Shown here one piece after another: positions 24,098 to 36,281 of a DNA stretch of 64,000 bases. Numbering within the stretch: the stretch's first letter is position 1; the number at the start of each line of letters is the position of its first letter. The stretch is from Lineus longissimus (Eukaryota > Nemertea > Pilidiophora > Heteronemertea > Lineidae): positions 558,001 through 622,000 of the forward strand of contig NC_088318.1 of assembly GCF_910592395.1 (NCBI RefSeq), in the 5' to 3' direction. A model generated the notes under the pieces. The model did no database searches. It was not told the origin of the DNA and worked only from the letters and a program-made list of their open reading frames with translations. The position numbers and the translations under genes were made by a program.

Positions 24098-24920
24098 GCA
24101 TCCGTTGCAGTCATATTTCAGCAAAATGCAGCGCGGGTTGTTTTAAATGAGAAGCACACCTTTTTAAACGTTGCTCAGCAGCACAAATCTTTCGAATGTA
24201 GCTTAGAAGCGATGGAGCCTACATGTAGGCAAAATTGGCAAAATTAAGCACTTAGTACAAGTTTTCTTTTATTCATTGTGTAAAAATTCCAGCGTCTTTT
24301 AGTCATATTCATTCCTACTTTCTACACTTAAACCAGCTGATTCCACATTCTCAACTAGGGGTCGCATTGAACAGGCGTGTATCTCATCTTCTTATACAAA
24401 GAACTGGCCGAAAATGACTTGGAATGGCTAAGTATAACCAGAAAGGAAGAAACATTAAATGTATCGCTTAAAATGACATGTAAATTGTGAGAGATATAAA
24501 CGTTTATGTTTATTCCTTTATGGTTTAACTGGAGGAAATTTAACGAATATACGATGCATTCTTTTTGTATCACACTGTCTCGTTAGGTGGTGTGGTGCAA
24601 GATCTATGATATACTGCTACACAATGTTATTGTCACCTTAGTCAGTGTACCGAACAGGACGACACTTATCAGGCAAAGATGTTACCGGATTGATATCTTG
24701 TACAGAACTGATGTCCTAACAGAAAAAAAACAACAACACAGAGTTTGGACTCGAAACTTTACAGTGCCTCCTTTTCCTACGTCATTCCGAGATTGTGTGT
24801 ATCTCGCGGGAGAATGCGAGAGTAGGCCGCGATGTTTGCTTGAGAATACACGGTGTTTTTGAATCCATACTGCTCTTCTTTAAGTGCTATTTACATCAAC
24901 GTCCAAACCAAAGTCCTTCC

Positions 24921-27900
24921 TTATTGGCCTTTCTTTGCATCCAGGAGGTCCAGTAATTTCGTGAGTTCTTCACTAATCGGTTTTTCTGTAAGTGCAAAAA
25001 AGAAAATTGTCATTTTAACCCGTCCTCTGTCACACGGATCTCTATTAGTTAATAAAAAACCAGGAAACCAAAAATCTGACTGTATCGCGTATCATGATAT
25101 TAATTGTTACAGAAAACAGAGCCAACCCGGGACCCATCCTGAAAGTGGCTGGTTCTAAGAAAAACAAATCACAAATCCCAGCACTTGATACCTCTTGTTA
25201 CTTGACTACAATGTATAATCAATTGGAATCAATCGAATTTTTTTGATATGATGATTCTGACCTCATTACAAATACAGAAATAAAAACTGCCGTAACAAAG
25301 AGATCGGAACAAACAACACCAAATCATTACATCGGACAAACGTTACTAATACGACAGCGATACCAGAGAGATAATCAACAACATCGCATCAGGAAGCCTT
25401 TGGTGCGATCCCAACTAGGAGAGCTATGAGACGGGCGAAGAAAAAAACCGAGATTTTTGCCGATTATATTCCTTTGTTCACCGTATTCTTGAATACTTGT
25501 TAAAGAAAGACCTCACCACTGAACCAACCGACCTTTTGGAATCTTCGTCAAGCTTTTGATAGGGTAGCCATTTGTATTTTTGGTATTTTTCAAATTTGAA
25601 GAAAAATGATGTTCTCAAAGTTAGAACATTCATTTAGTTATTCAAATATTGCCTGCAATACCACTCAGAAACCAGTCAGGATAATATGTTTTGAGTTCGG
25701 CTGATTTTAACAGTAATCGAGGAACACGAGGAGAATGAATAAAACACGAAACAAAACAAACACCACCGAGAGGAGGCTTACAGTCTGCCTTGGCTGCTGA
25801 AAGAGTTAAAGTTGAAGGAGATAAGAAGTACTTCAAATTGAAAATAGAAGGGTGGGAGACATATTGAGGTGAGGAAAATGTAGTTGATACTGGATTCGCT
25901 AAATGATGAGTCATCAAAAGATTTCAACTTTTGATTCACCACAAACAGCGCATGCAACCTCAGGTTGAAAAGTTTGAGAAAAAAACTGCCCCAGGTGAGG
26001 ATCGAACTCACAACCTTCGCATATCTGAGCCCGCCCAGTGGGCTGGTACTGCTTATAAGTACGACGCGCTGACCGATTGTGCTACTGGGGCAGTTGATTC
26101 TCAGGAAGGATCACAGTCAAGCTGGAGAGACCAGCATTATACTCTCAGTTCGCGAATCCAATATCTTATGCCAGACGGTGTGAAAGAAATCATATATTTA
26201 ATACTGCTGGATATGCGATTTCATTCCCTAAAGTTCCCATTTTCATTTTGAAAAAGCTGGTCTTTATCAAACTGGGCCACAAATTACAGCACCAACTGAT
26301 GGCATCGCTGCAAATAAGAGTGCCTGAGCATTAAGCTACAAATTAATCAGTTTCCTTTAGCGCAAGGTTAAGGGAAGTGAAGTGCAGTTTCCAAGCAGTA
26401 GTTGAGCCACCGAGTGTCAAAGTTGGTTGCATGGCCACGTGACATTTCCAGGGCATAGTTTTTGAGGCAGCCCTGACACACTGGTTCATTAAAGTACATA
26501 GGCTATGCCGATGAAGCAGTTTCAAAAAGGGCCTCCCCGCACAAGGAAAAATAGGCGGAGAGACCCAGACCTTCAACACTTCGCCTTTCCTACGACAAAT
26601 TGCCCTACCAAACCGCAAGTTCGACGGTCTCATTGTGGCGAATGAAATTGAGGGTCGGTTGAAAGGAACCGACAAGTGCACACGCCCCTTGATTGATATT
26701 CTGGTATGCAGGGCTGACTGAGAAGGAACGCATGCCTGGGTTCCGATCCAGAACAGGAGTAGACCTACGCCCTATAGTCTGATTACGGTGAATAGAAAAT
26801 ATAATGGAGTTGTCGGATTATAGTCCATTGAATTTTTTGGCCACTGGTGAGTTAGATTTCAACGTCTCTACAGACACAGTACGTGAATGAAATACATCAA
26901 ACTGTCCTATCAAGATCTATCATGTAAGTAATATCAACTCAGTCATGTAAAAGTGAATTTACAATGCAGGGGTCGTTTCGACTCAAGGCCGTTTTGACTG
27001 AAGGACGTGGCTTTATGAATGCAGGATGATATTTGCTTTCAAATGACTATTTTCAACGGGATTTTGAGACCACTTGGTGCATAATGCGTCAGTTGATATT
27101 ATACCTCAACCGGGATAGGATAGTTTATTTATATTATTGATATAATGTCTGTGCGTTGAAGACGCTGGCATTTCACTACCGCCTAGTACCGCTGCGAAAA
27201 CTATGTAGATAGGTCTAGCGTCTGTTTCGAGACTTTCGACACTTGAGACCGATGCACGAGGGATGCATGTCAAATGATATTCCTAATGAGAGCATACAGG
27301 GCTACAGGTCCGAGTCTAACTTTGCACGTAAGTGAACATGCATCGGAGACTAGTGTATGTAGGCTAACTGCGGTATCCCGTGGCGATATCACAGACATGT
27401 TAGCAACAGGTCAAGGATTTTGGGAGTGACAATAATGCAGCAGCATATCGTTGTGAGGCTTTAGGCTGTATAGTAGGCTACACAGCCTCACTATGCGGTC
27501 ATGTCGAATCTGAAGGACGCCAAGAAAAAAACATCTATTCCGAATCATGGTGAGTAGGCCTACGGTAGATATGTTGTTATGTAGTATTGGCATTTACATT
27601 CTAACTCACTGTGAGGTTAATGTGCTAGGGTTCAGGGATGCACCACCAATGACATTTCCGATGACAACTGCATTTCCAAGTCGAACTTTCTTTACGTTGC
27701 ACATCAAGTGGACCTGCTTGGGAGATTATGGGCTACTATAGTATTCCGTTATCTCGATATCTTACATTACATGCCGACTAAACTTGTGCCTTTTATTTGG
27801 GAGTTAGGCAAGCATGCAGCTGGAATTTCGTCTCAACCTATGCTGTCATGTCGAATCGGAAAGGAAGGGCGCCAAGAAAACAAAAATTGGATATATTATC

Positions 27901-30900
27901 GTGGTGAGTAGAGTTCAGCTGTATATGCATTGGCATTTAACTCGCTGTGAGACCAATGGGCAAGGAATGCCACGGATGAAAGTTTCTAATCTGATGAGAA
28001 CACACATATACAAGACTGTATTTCGAGACTATTTTAACTTTGCAAGTGAGCGTACATCAGAGATTATCAGATCGACAAGCCCACGGAATGAGCCTATTTC
28101 TACATGTTCTGTGGGCTACATGTATTATGGGCGTCTACAGTGTCGCGTTGCGTTGCGTTGGCGATATCACGGACAGTATATACATGCTTACTAACAGGTG
28201 TTTTTTTATAGGCTACGTCAGCAACTGGAGGTTCCATGCAGCAGGTGCAGCTTATTCTTTATACGTTAGGCCTGAAGCCTACTCAATGATTACACTGGAT
28301 GCTGTCATGTTGAAAGGGAGAGGAATGAAGATGGACTCCAGAGAGAAACCAACAGTTATCATCCTCAATTGTGAGTAGAGAGTTCTGCTGTAGGCCTTTA
28401 GGCAATGGCTTCTTGGGTACGTAATACATGGAAGATACTAAGAAGATTTGAAGTAAGGGCCTATCATATATTCAAATTTGTTTTGTAAGATGTACTGTTC
28501 ACAATCATCACAAGAAATGTATTTGGTAGTTTGATTTAGCATTATCCTCATTGATAGCCATGGTGGCCTAGACAGATACTTTACGTAACAAGCATTGGTC
28601 AGAACGAACGTCTATTCTTACAGGTATCATTGTATGTTGCCAAGGTCTCTCGTTTTTAGCTCACCTCTGGGGAGCTTATACGATAACATGGCTTCCGTCG
28701 TCGTCCATTAGCGGAGCACGTTTTGTCACCACTAGGGCTAAATGGCTAAAACTTGGTGTGATGGCAGCTTTGGGCAATGTGCCCAGGTGTATTTTTCTTT
28801 TTCGCGATATGACCTACTTTCTGGCCTCCAGGCGGCCATCTTGGAAATATATCTTTTTTGCCTTTTTGAAGGTAATGGTTGTACGTAGAGTGACGAAATT
28901 TTTATGGTGGGTGTATCTAATAAGGTTAAATGACATATCACCTGGGTTTTTGAATTGACCTCACTTTTCATGGTCAGAGAGGTCAAAGTTCACTAACTCA
29001 CCGATAGGTGGCACGTTTCGTTTCTATTTGAGCTAGAAGGTTCTAAACTTGTATGGACATATGTCAATACCCTGTATTTTACCCAAAAATTTGTCTCGCT
29101 CGGACTTCAAATATGGCCGCCAGGCGGCCATCTTGAAAATTAAATAAATTCGAATTGCAACCAAATTTCATGTAATTGTATATCTGTGTACTCTCTACAA
29201 CATCCCCGATTTTCAGTCAAATCCATACACAATATGGCCGCCAGGTGGCCATCTTGAAAATTAAACAAAGTCCTATTACTCCGAAACTAATGATCGGATT
29301 GCAACCAAACTTCATGTGATTATGTATCTATATACTCTTATCAATATCCCTAATTTTAAGTCAAATCCAAAGACAAATATGGCCGCCAGGCCGCCATCTT
29401 GAAAATCGAACGAAGTCCTATTACTCCCAAACCTTTGAACGGATGTCAACCAATTTCCATGTGACATGTACACTCTTCAATAACCCTGAAATTCAGTCAA
29501 ATTTATAACCAAAATGCTATACTTAGATGGCACCGGTAATTTTCTTTTGTGCCATTGAGCCGAGAAGAATAATATCATTCAATGGAATCAAAACTGGTGA
29601 AACTAGCAAGAAACTGTCCTCCCGTATCATCTGCAAATGACATGCATTACATTACCCGAGGTGAGCACATGGTCCCTGGACCATTTCATATTGATTTAAA
29701 TATAACAATCTGCTTCAGCTTGAGAAGATCAAACATAAATAGCTTTGCACTCGGTGGCTCAAATAAAGTTCTAACAATCATCAAACTGTCTGCACCATCT
29801 TGGTTTTCAGAGAATTTCTTTAGCGCTGAGGACGCCTGTACATAATGTACGCCTGCATGGTCAAATACAGTGGAACTCCGGTAACACGACCACTCATGGG
29901 ACTGAGGTTGAATGGTCGAGTTACCGGGGTGGTCGCGTTAGTGAAGTTGAAAATCTGGAGACATAATGCACGTTTAGGTTTTCCCGCCAAAATTGTTGAA
30001 CTTTTTCATAAGTTCAACATTCTGAAAAAGTTTCAAAGTCAAAATTTTTTTTTGGCTGATGATGTTTCTTCATTATGTGCAGAAAAAAAGCAAGTGAAAA
30101 AACTATTTGGACTTGTACATTTCTCGGCACTGAGTCGGTCGCCTGAGCTGGTTTGCACGACACAAACTTATGTATGGAGATGTTTTGTTCAGCACTGAAT
30201 TCTCTGAAAACTGAGATGTTGCAGACTTTCAAACATGTCAAAGGCACATTACAGAAGTCTAACTACTTTGTAGAATCTACCAATAAATGCTATAGTACGA
30301 CCTAGTTATAACGCAGTATGTAAAAAATAAATGAACAGATGACACCCTGTATATTAGACAGTCTGTTAGAAATCCATACGAACCTTACTGCTCCAGCCAG
30401 CCGTTCCTGGCACGGTTAACTTTAAACAACCAAATATACATTAATTCATTTTAAAAACTACACAACAACTGTTCAAAACAATGACCAGCATCTGCTAACC
30501 TCCAGAAACAAGCCACCTGAAACAAAATTTAAAAAAACACGAAAAAAAGACAGCAGCGAGATTCATAATCACGCCCCCTTTTCCATTTTGTCAACTTGTG
30601 GCAAGAGCTTTCTCTGCATGAAGTGTAGCGTTTTGTCATCTGTTTATGCCAACGCATGCAAAGAAGTTTTGTTTGGGTGCAGTGCACCGTAATCTTCATC
30701 GCGTGCGTTGACAATGCGGTTGACAAAAATGAGCAATTGGCACTTTTTTGCTAGCTTGTTTTTGGAGAATATTCCCGGGAATATTGGCTGTGCTGTCAGT
30801 GGTTAATGTAAGCTACACATGACAAAACAAACCGTCACCGCTCTTTACATATATACATAATAATGACATGGTTTATGAACTAGACACACCAAGTGAGAGC

Positions 30901-33900
30901 CATCATGATGACCTGTCTCCTCTCAAAGATTTTATGACGCGTTTGGCGATCACGTACGATCACAGGCATTGGACTTTGCCAATACTTCAACGGTATATTT
31001 CGTGCTGTTTTGAACACAAAACATGAACCATGCCTGTGGCCTGGACCTGGTGGTTCGAAACAAGTTTCGTCACTAACGCTGGCGTTAACATTACTTGGTG
31101 TATGTATCAAACTAAATCAGATAACGCCAAGTAAGTTAACGCCAAGTAAGTTAACGCCAGCGTTAGTGACAGAACTTGTTTTGAACAACAAGGCCAGGAG
31201 CGTAAATCGCCGGTAAATCCTTAAAGTGGAGATAGGCCTCAATGCCACCGAGGTGCAACCGCCACCACATCCATGCTCAGGTACCTTTCTCTAGTTCGCT
31301 TGCATACTCCTTGGTCTGTTCACCCCGGGCAGCGGCCTTTTTCTCCTCTGAAGGTAGAAACAGCTATTTCATGAAATCCGAAGACTTTTGTTACGATGCA
31401 AACATCCAATATATCAAACAAGGTCATAATGACCAGTTTTGCGATGGAGAAAGGTGTCTTTCAGGAACTGTTAGGCAAATCGTGCAAAAACTGTGGGGCA
31501 AATCGGACAAGAAATGTGGGGCAAAACGTACAAGAACTGTGGGGCAAAACGTAAACAGGCCGTTGTCAAAGTGTGCATTTCCTAGACAGACAAAGCGGTG
31601 GAACTATATAAGGTTAGGCGGAGACGGAGGAGACAGGCCTATCGATGACAGGAGAACTCTTTTAACGCATAAAACTTCAAAGATACAAAATACAAAAGAT
31701 TATCCAGCTTCATTAAACCATGTCAACACAAATTATTATTCAGTAAAAGCTGATTCAGTTGTAATCTTAGCATTAAAATATTTAGTTGATCTTAATGAAA
31801 AACACATCCGTGACACAACTAAAATCGACATTCAAATAACGTCAAATGCGTCCATTCCGATCCGCGCTTTGCCGCCAAGGCTGCCAAGAGCCTAAATTGA
31901 TCGATTTCATCGGAACAGGAGATTTTTTCACAGAAAAAAGGTTTGTATGATGATGAAATACAGAAACAAATATTGTTACTTAACAAAAGTTCACTTAAGA
32001 CAAAAATGCGGGGCCGTATGCAGGTGCGCTGTGCGACTACATGACGAAGGCCTACTCCTAATCCTATGGTAGATATCGCGATGCTGTGTATGTGTATCTG
32101 TAGGCCCTATCTGTAGCTGTATCTGTTTCTGGTATGATTGGTCACGATATGTTAATGACTTAGGCCTACTCCTATAATGCATGCCGGTATGATTGGTCAC
32201 GATATGTTAATGACTTAGGCCTACTCCTATAATGCATGTCGGTATGATTGGTCACGATATGTTAATGACTTAGGCCTACTCCTATTATGCATGTCGGTAT
32301 GATTGGTCACGATATGTTAATGACTTATGCCTACTCCTATAATGCATGTCGGTATGATTCGTCGCGATATGTTAATGACTTAGGCCTACTCCTATTATGC
32401 ATGCCTGTATGATTGGTCACGATATGTTAATGACTTAGGCCTACTCCTATTATGCATGCCGGTATGATTGGTCACGATATGTTAATGACTTAGGCCTACT
32501 CCTATTATGCATGCCGGTATGATTGGTCACGATATGTTAATGACTTAGGCCTACTCCTATAATGCATGCCGGTATGATTTTCGCGATATGTTAATGACTT
32601 AGGCCTACTCCTATTATGCATGTCGGTATGATTGTTCACGATATGTTAATGACTTAGGCCTACTCCTTTAATGCATGTCGGTATGATTGGTAACGATATG
32701 TTAATTACTTAGGCCTACTCCTATATGAAAACGAAAGGATGATGCTAATGCATGTTTATCTGTACCGGTATTGTTTGTAACATATGCCGCGAATTCGCTC
32801 ACGTCCACGGTCCTTGGAGGCAGAACTACAAAAAAAGTCATTTCTATTTCGGTTAAAATGCAAGATTTAATGGCTGTCTCTTTTTAGATGTCTCAAGAAA
32901 GAAGGAGAAGCCTCTCGATGAATACTAGAGATAGTAAAAGAAGGAAGGACATACGGATCGTGGAAACAGGCGCAAATAGATCAATAAGGTCAGAGCAAAA
33001 TATATTCACTATAATGGTTGGTTAAAACTGCCCAACCAGCCCAAGAACGGAATCCAAAACCGAAACGGAATCCAAAACCAAAACGGTATCCAAGACCAAA
33101 ACGGAATCCAAAACCAAAACGGTATCCAAAACCAAAACGGTATCCAAGACCAAAACGGTATCCAAAACCAAAACGGTATCCAAAAACAAAACGGAATCCA
33201 AAACCAAAACGGCACTAACGCTGCCTCAAACCATCGGTTGATTCTGCACCAAAACGGCACTAACGCCTTGGGAATCAACCATGAAATCCACCAAAACGGC
33301 CCTCAAATCCAAAACCAAAACGGAATCCAAAATCAAAACGGAATCCAAAACCAAAACGGAATCCAAAACCAAAACGGTATCCAAAACCGAAACGGCGCGT
33401 TCAAGCCATCTCTGTCTTCGTCCCTTCAGCTCTACGGTTACGGTATGCAGGCTTTGGTATTAAATCACCATTTTGTTTATATATTATGTATTTTCGTTGT
33501 GTGCATGTATGCGTATTTATGGTTGGATAGATAGAGATAAACATTCGCCAAGGGTTAAACTGTTGTGAGATGAATTGTCTAATTTTGACATCCTTAATAT
33601 TGGTTTCCAATTCCCGATCATAACTGGCGAGAGAATGTTTGGTTTTTATCATACTCCTAAATGTCAGCGAAATTATTGGATATTAAATTAGAAGCAGTCC
33701 TTCGAAAGGCCTAGATTTAAAAACCTCGAATGAGCAACCTTACTATTAAGCATTTGTTGTTATCTTAGAAGATGAGTCACACCCTGTTTTATAAAACAGA
33801 TCCAAAAAGCTTGAAACGACTACTGCCTGTCATTATAATTGAATAAAAAAGTCGGAAAACTTTCCGATTCCGCAACTCCTAAGTTGACATGTGATGGATT

Positions 33901-36045
33901 GTCGTTTCAAAGACTTTACGGATATTTGAAACTATACTTGGCTTGCCATAAAAGTCGAACCTATGCCATTTATTATCTTTGGTCACTTGAGCCACGCCTG
34001 TTCAGAAAGAGGTACATATTGTATGATTACATGATGGGCACCATGAGTGTGACATTTACATGATATTTTATTTCTAACACACCTTTTGATATTGTAAGAC
34101 TGACCCGTAGAGGTATTATCAGGACATGAGTCGCAATAACTGTAATTTTTGCAACGCAACCTATTTATGATCGATACAGCGGTTGATTGAAATGACATTT
34201 CATGTTTGTTCTAAGTCGATACCATGTCCGCGTGAGTTGAATCAATCCAGCTTCGAGTCTGTTTTAGTATTTACAATGAGCTGGCCGGAGTTGGCCAGAC
34301 AATACGTCAATACGACAATATACCAACAATCGATTCGATATGAATATGATAGGTATTCAAGTCACATAGGATTGCCACAAATCTCGGCGTATATGTAACA
34401 TTTATGATGATCGTAAAAACCAACAAATGGTACCTTCTGTCGGAAAGAGACTCACAGACGAGTGTTACTGTGTCATAAAGGCTTGTAACATTGAGATTAG
34501 TGGCATATAAGGGGAGATCTAATGGGGTAATCCTCACAGACTAGGAGCTCCTTCGACATGGAGATAAATATGTAATTTACGAGTTTTGACTCTGACGTGG
34601 ACAGGTGTTTGTTACAAAATAATTTGTTGGCTCAAGGTTCGTTTGTTATTCAGACTTAAAACTCGATGAAAACAATGAAGTGAAAACAAAACTTTTAGAT
34701 GGGTTGTAGAGGACGTAAAATAATCATGCTAGTTCTCAAGTTGGATAACTTTATATAAAATTTGTACTCTTTTTCAAAAAGCGGTTCCTTGGAAAGAAAA
34801 AGGGTAATGTTAGTATTTATGTTGGCTGCCTCTGATCAATGCCTACTCCTCTGGTTGTACTAAAGATGTTGCTTAAAAGGACGGTGTATCAGAAGAACAA
34901 GCAAATGTTGAGCACTTATTGAGTTGAACGACGAGACGTCTAACAACAATGATCACTTCCTTGAGATAAAAAAGCCGTTTCTCACAAAAGATTTCCGAAG
35001 GATTGTCCTCGTGACCATTCGACAGCATACTGTCCCTTATCATGCCTTAGGTTTAAATGGAAATCCCTTGATCCCCTCAGTTGATGACATCCTCAACCCG
35101 GAGTCTTATTGATGGTCAAAACGAGGCCATTTTCAAAAATGGCAGGTGATTTGTTTGACATATTGTGGCTTGATGGCTTAATAACTTTTTATAGGGATTA
35201 CACCTCATACAATCCCTATTTTTGATAGTAAGAAACGATTTTGGACACAAATCCTTTAAAAAAATGTTATGCAACTTTACAATTCAGTTATCCAGTTCTC
35301 GTTCCGTGCTTTTTGCATCGTACAACGCAAGCCAATAGTCATTCACAGACGTACTTCAACAAGATTTGCATACATTTCAAAGCCATATTTTAAGATCAGT
35401 AATCAACATAAGTTGGATACTGTTTGGTTAAGCATGTTCAAAAACTTCATAAAAAACGACAGTTTGGGTCAGATTTGTTATATTGAACGCAAATGTTGAG
35501 GAAGTGAGTTGTAACACGTAGGGTATACTGTCCTCATGGGGATAGCACAGCATGGAATTATTGTAACTGCGCACTCTCTGACTATCTCGCGGAAATGCAC
35601 TAACTTTAACAAGAAAGCAAACGTTTTCTCTCTCAATTACGCCTATTTACCATTGGTAAAGACTAATTATAGTCATCTTGCATTGGTTGCTAATACATCT
35701 CTGTAGGACATTTAACTAGCGAGGTGACTTTTGGGAAGCCAACCCTTTTCGAAGTGACTGTTCACAAGGAAGATATTTGTCATAGCAGAAGACTAGAGCA
35801 TCACTGTTCAAAAACTTAACGTGCTACGAGAAGACGATGATCCATGTATTTTGCATGGGAGAATCGAATTTTCCACTAGCTGTTAGTAGTTTTCGAAGTT
35901 TTGATATAAATCATACCCTTCTCCTCATCCTTGGTAGTAAACTTGATGTTTTGGCATGTTGTTATTGCTGCAAGAAGCAACCAAATGATTTTCAGACCAT
36001 AAAGCTTGTTTGTCATCTTCTGGCTGGATGATGATGAATGGGCTC
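24921..36045 (-). CDS. Gene 1: candidate short secreted protein, unidentified
   Basis: Exon 36045-35917 (acceptor TTCAACAG, donor G|GTATGA) contains ATG at about 36015 with A at -3, reading MTNKLYGLKIIWLLLAAITT then CQN: a typical signal peptide with a plausible cleavage after TTC. Later exons: 32825-32803 (23 nt, strong TTTTTTTGTAG acceptor and GTGAGC donor; SASKDRG in phase 2-1), 31347-31285 (EEKKAARGEQTKEYASELEK, phase 1-1) and 24985-24921 (EKPISEELTKLLDLLDAKKG then Q and TAA). The last three join in frame. The link from the signal exon to the 23-nt exon needs either a weak donor (ATCAA|GTTTAC) or a missing exon. The predicted mature chain is short, charged and helical. If upstream splicing is used, the first exon could instead be internal (phase 1-1). 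Confidence 0.45.
24986..27300. other. Intron of gene 1, otherwise empty except the tRNA
   Basis: Between the last two exons of gene 1. Besides the tRNA-Ile I see no convincing coding frame or tandem repeat; a minus-strand frame at 26343-26681 has no supporting splice signals or known motif. Confidence 0.5.
25987..26091 (-). tRNA. tRNA-Ile(UAU) with 31-nt intron
   Basis: Full cloverleaf on the minus strand. The 7-bp acceptor (GCCCCAG/CTGGGGC) is perfect, the D arm GCAC/GCGC, anticodon stem TCGTA/TGCGA with one G-U pair, loop CTTATAA giving anticodon UAU, and T arm GTGAG-TTCGATC-CTCAC. An intron of about 31 nt sits at the canonical place one base 3' of the anticodon. Intron-containing tRNA-Ile-UAU is the normal eukaryotic state. 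Discriminator A at 25987. Confidence 0.95.
27300..28420 (+). repeat. Three diverged copies of an ATG-to-splice-donor module
   Basis: Segments around 27498, 27849 and 28304 share CTGTCATGT(C/T)GAA, then 16-22 basic codons ending at GTGAGTAG. The encoded heads are MSNLKDAKKKTSIPNHG, MSNRKGRAPRKQKLDIL and MLKGRGMKMDSREKPTV. Flanks are also shared (TTTGCA(C)GTAAGTGA before, GGCATTTA/ACTCACTGTGAG after; GGCGATATCACAGACA at 27382 and 28157). No protein family recognised. Confidence 0.55.
28655..29570. repeat. Dispersed repeat with AGCTCACCT...GGGAGCTTAT head and GGCCGCCA sub-repeats
   Basis: Begins TTTTTAGCTCACCTCTGGGG...GAGCTTAT, a head I know from very abundant interspersed repeats in several marine invertebrate genomes. 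It continues with three diverged units of about 120-130 bp carrying ATGGCCGCCAGG(C/T)GGCCATC and CTTGAAAATTAAA(T/C)AA, with a fourth, related copy near 28820. No coding capacity. Confidence 0.75.
29866..30250. mobile_element. MITE-like dispersed repeat, copy A
   Basis: Starts ACAGTGGAACTCCGGTAACACG and carries an internal inverted partner (ACCGGGGTGGTCGCGTTA). The following A/T-rich part is the reverse complement of a segment in the repeat at 55771-56280 (GTTTCTTCATTATGTGCAGA versus TCTGCTCAAAATGAAGAAAC). The CAGTGGAACCCCGGT end resembles termini of pogo/Tigger-type DNA transposons from memory; no transposase is present. Confidence 0.6.
31060..31181. repeat. Imperfect palindrome / foldback element
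   Basis: The left arm CAAGTTTCGTCACTAACGCT... (31061-31097) is repeated inverted at 31120-31181, where GCCAAGTAAGTTAAC occurs twice before GCCAGCGTTAGTGACAGAAC. Arms pair over about 30 bp with few mismatches. It looks like a foldback or a tiny MITE; no target duplication was identified. Confidence 0.7.
32131..32724. repeat. 55-bp minisatellite, about 11 copies
   Basis: Unit starts GGTATGATTGGTCACGATAT and contains GACTTAGGCCTACTCCTATA. Period is 55 bp (32131, 32186, 32241...). Variation is mainly AATGC/TATGC and TGTCG/TGCCG, plus single-base losses in the right-hand units. Non-coding, within the first intron of gene 1. Confidence 0.95.
32980..33534 (+). CDS. Open frame over an 18-bp repeat encoding Gly-Ile-Gln-Asn-Gln-Asn
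   Basis: Two blocks of an 18-bp repeat (about 33049-33210 and 33300-33396; consensus GGAATCCAAAACCAAAAC) with a non-repeat link. One plus frame is open for 184 codons through both blocks and the link, giving tandem GIQNQN, then a hydrophobic tail (HHFVYILCIFVVCMYAYLWL). It lacks an ATG before 33436, so it would have to be an internal or terminal exon. The commonest site variation (GGA/GGT) is silent in this frame only. It may equally be a non-coding microsatellite-like repeat. Confidence 0.3.
   Translation: MNKVRAKYIHYNGWLKLPNQPKNGIQNRNGIQNQNGIQDQNGIQNQNGIQNQNGIQDQNGIQNQNGIQKQNGIQNQNGTNAASNHRLILHQNGTNALGINHEIHQNGPQIQNQNGIQNQNGIQNQNGIQNQNGIQNRNGAFKPSLSSSLQLYGYGMQALVLNHHFVYILCIFVVCMYAYLWLDR
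34912..35112 (+). CDS. Protein-like open frame, unidentified
   Basis: Reads ELNDETSNNNDHFLEIKKPF then LTKDFRRIVLVTIRQHTVPY and stops at TGA 35110. No convincing acceptor precedes it, though an 18-codon frame from ATG 34867 ends just before it in another frame. It could be a relic of a transposon or retrocopy. Not recognised. Confidence 0.2.
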   Translation, partial: ALIELNDETSNNNDHFLEIKKPFLTKDFRRIVLVTIRQHTVPYHALGLNGNPLIPSVDDILNPESY

Positions 36046-36281
36046 CTGTTGAAGGTACACCCATAAATTACACCAGGGCGACACGGGATAGACACTTCAT
36101 TAGCCGGAACTGCTGCATGCAGGTGCGATATGATGGTATTGTTTACGAGAGGTGGGGAACAATCTCGAGCTTCAACTTCTTCTCTACAAACACAAATTTG
36201 GAATGTCCAGACTGCTTCATCCGATCTCTAGACGATTGATTTTAAGTTCATTTTGTGATTTTGTGATCCTTATGATTTACC

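Noticed and set aside
26343-26681. 112-codon minus-strand frame
   Set aside because: No family motif, no splice signals, composition like its surroundings.
33009-33278. Minus-strand FWIPFW repeat frame
   Set aside because: Antisense of the 18-bp repeat; no start or splice support.
36006-36239. Plus-strand frame WLDDDEWAPVEGTPINYTRA...
   Set aside because: Preceded by an in-frame stop with no acceptor; the minus strand over the same bases has better splice and signal-peptide features.
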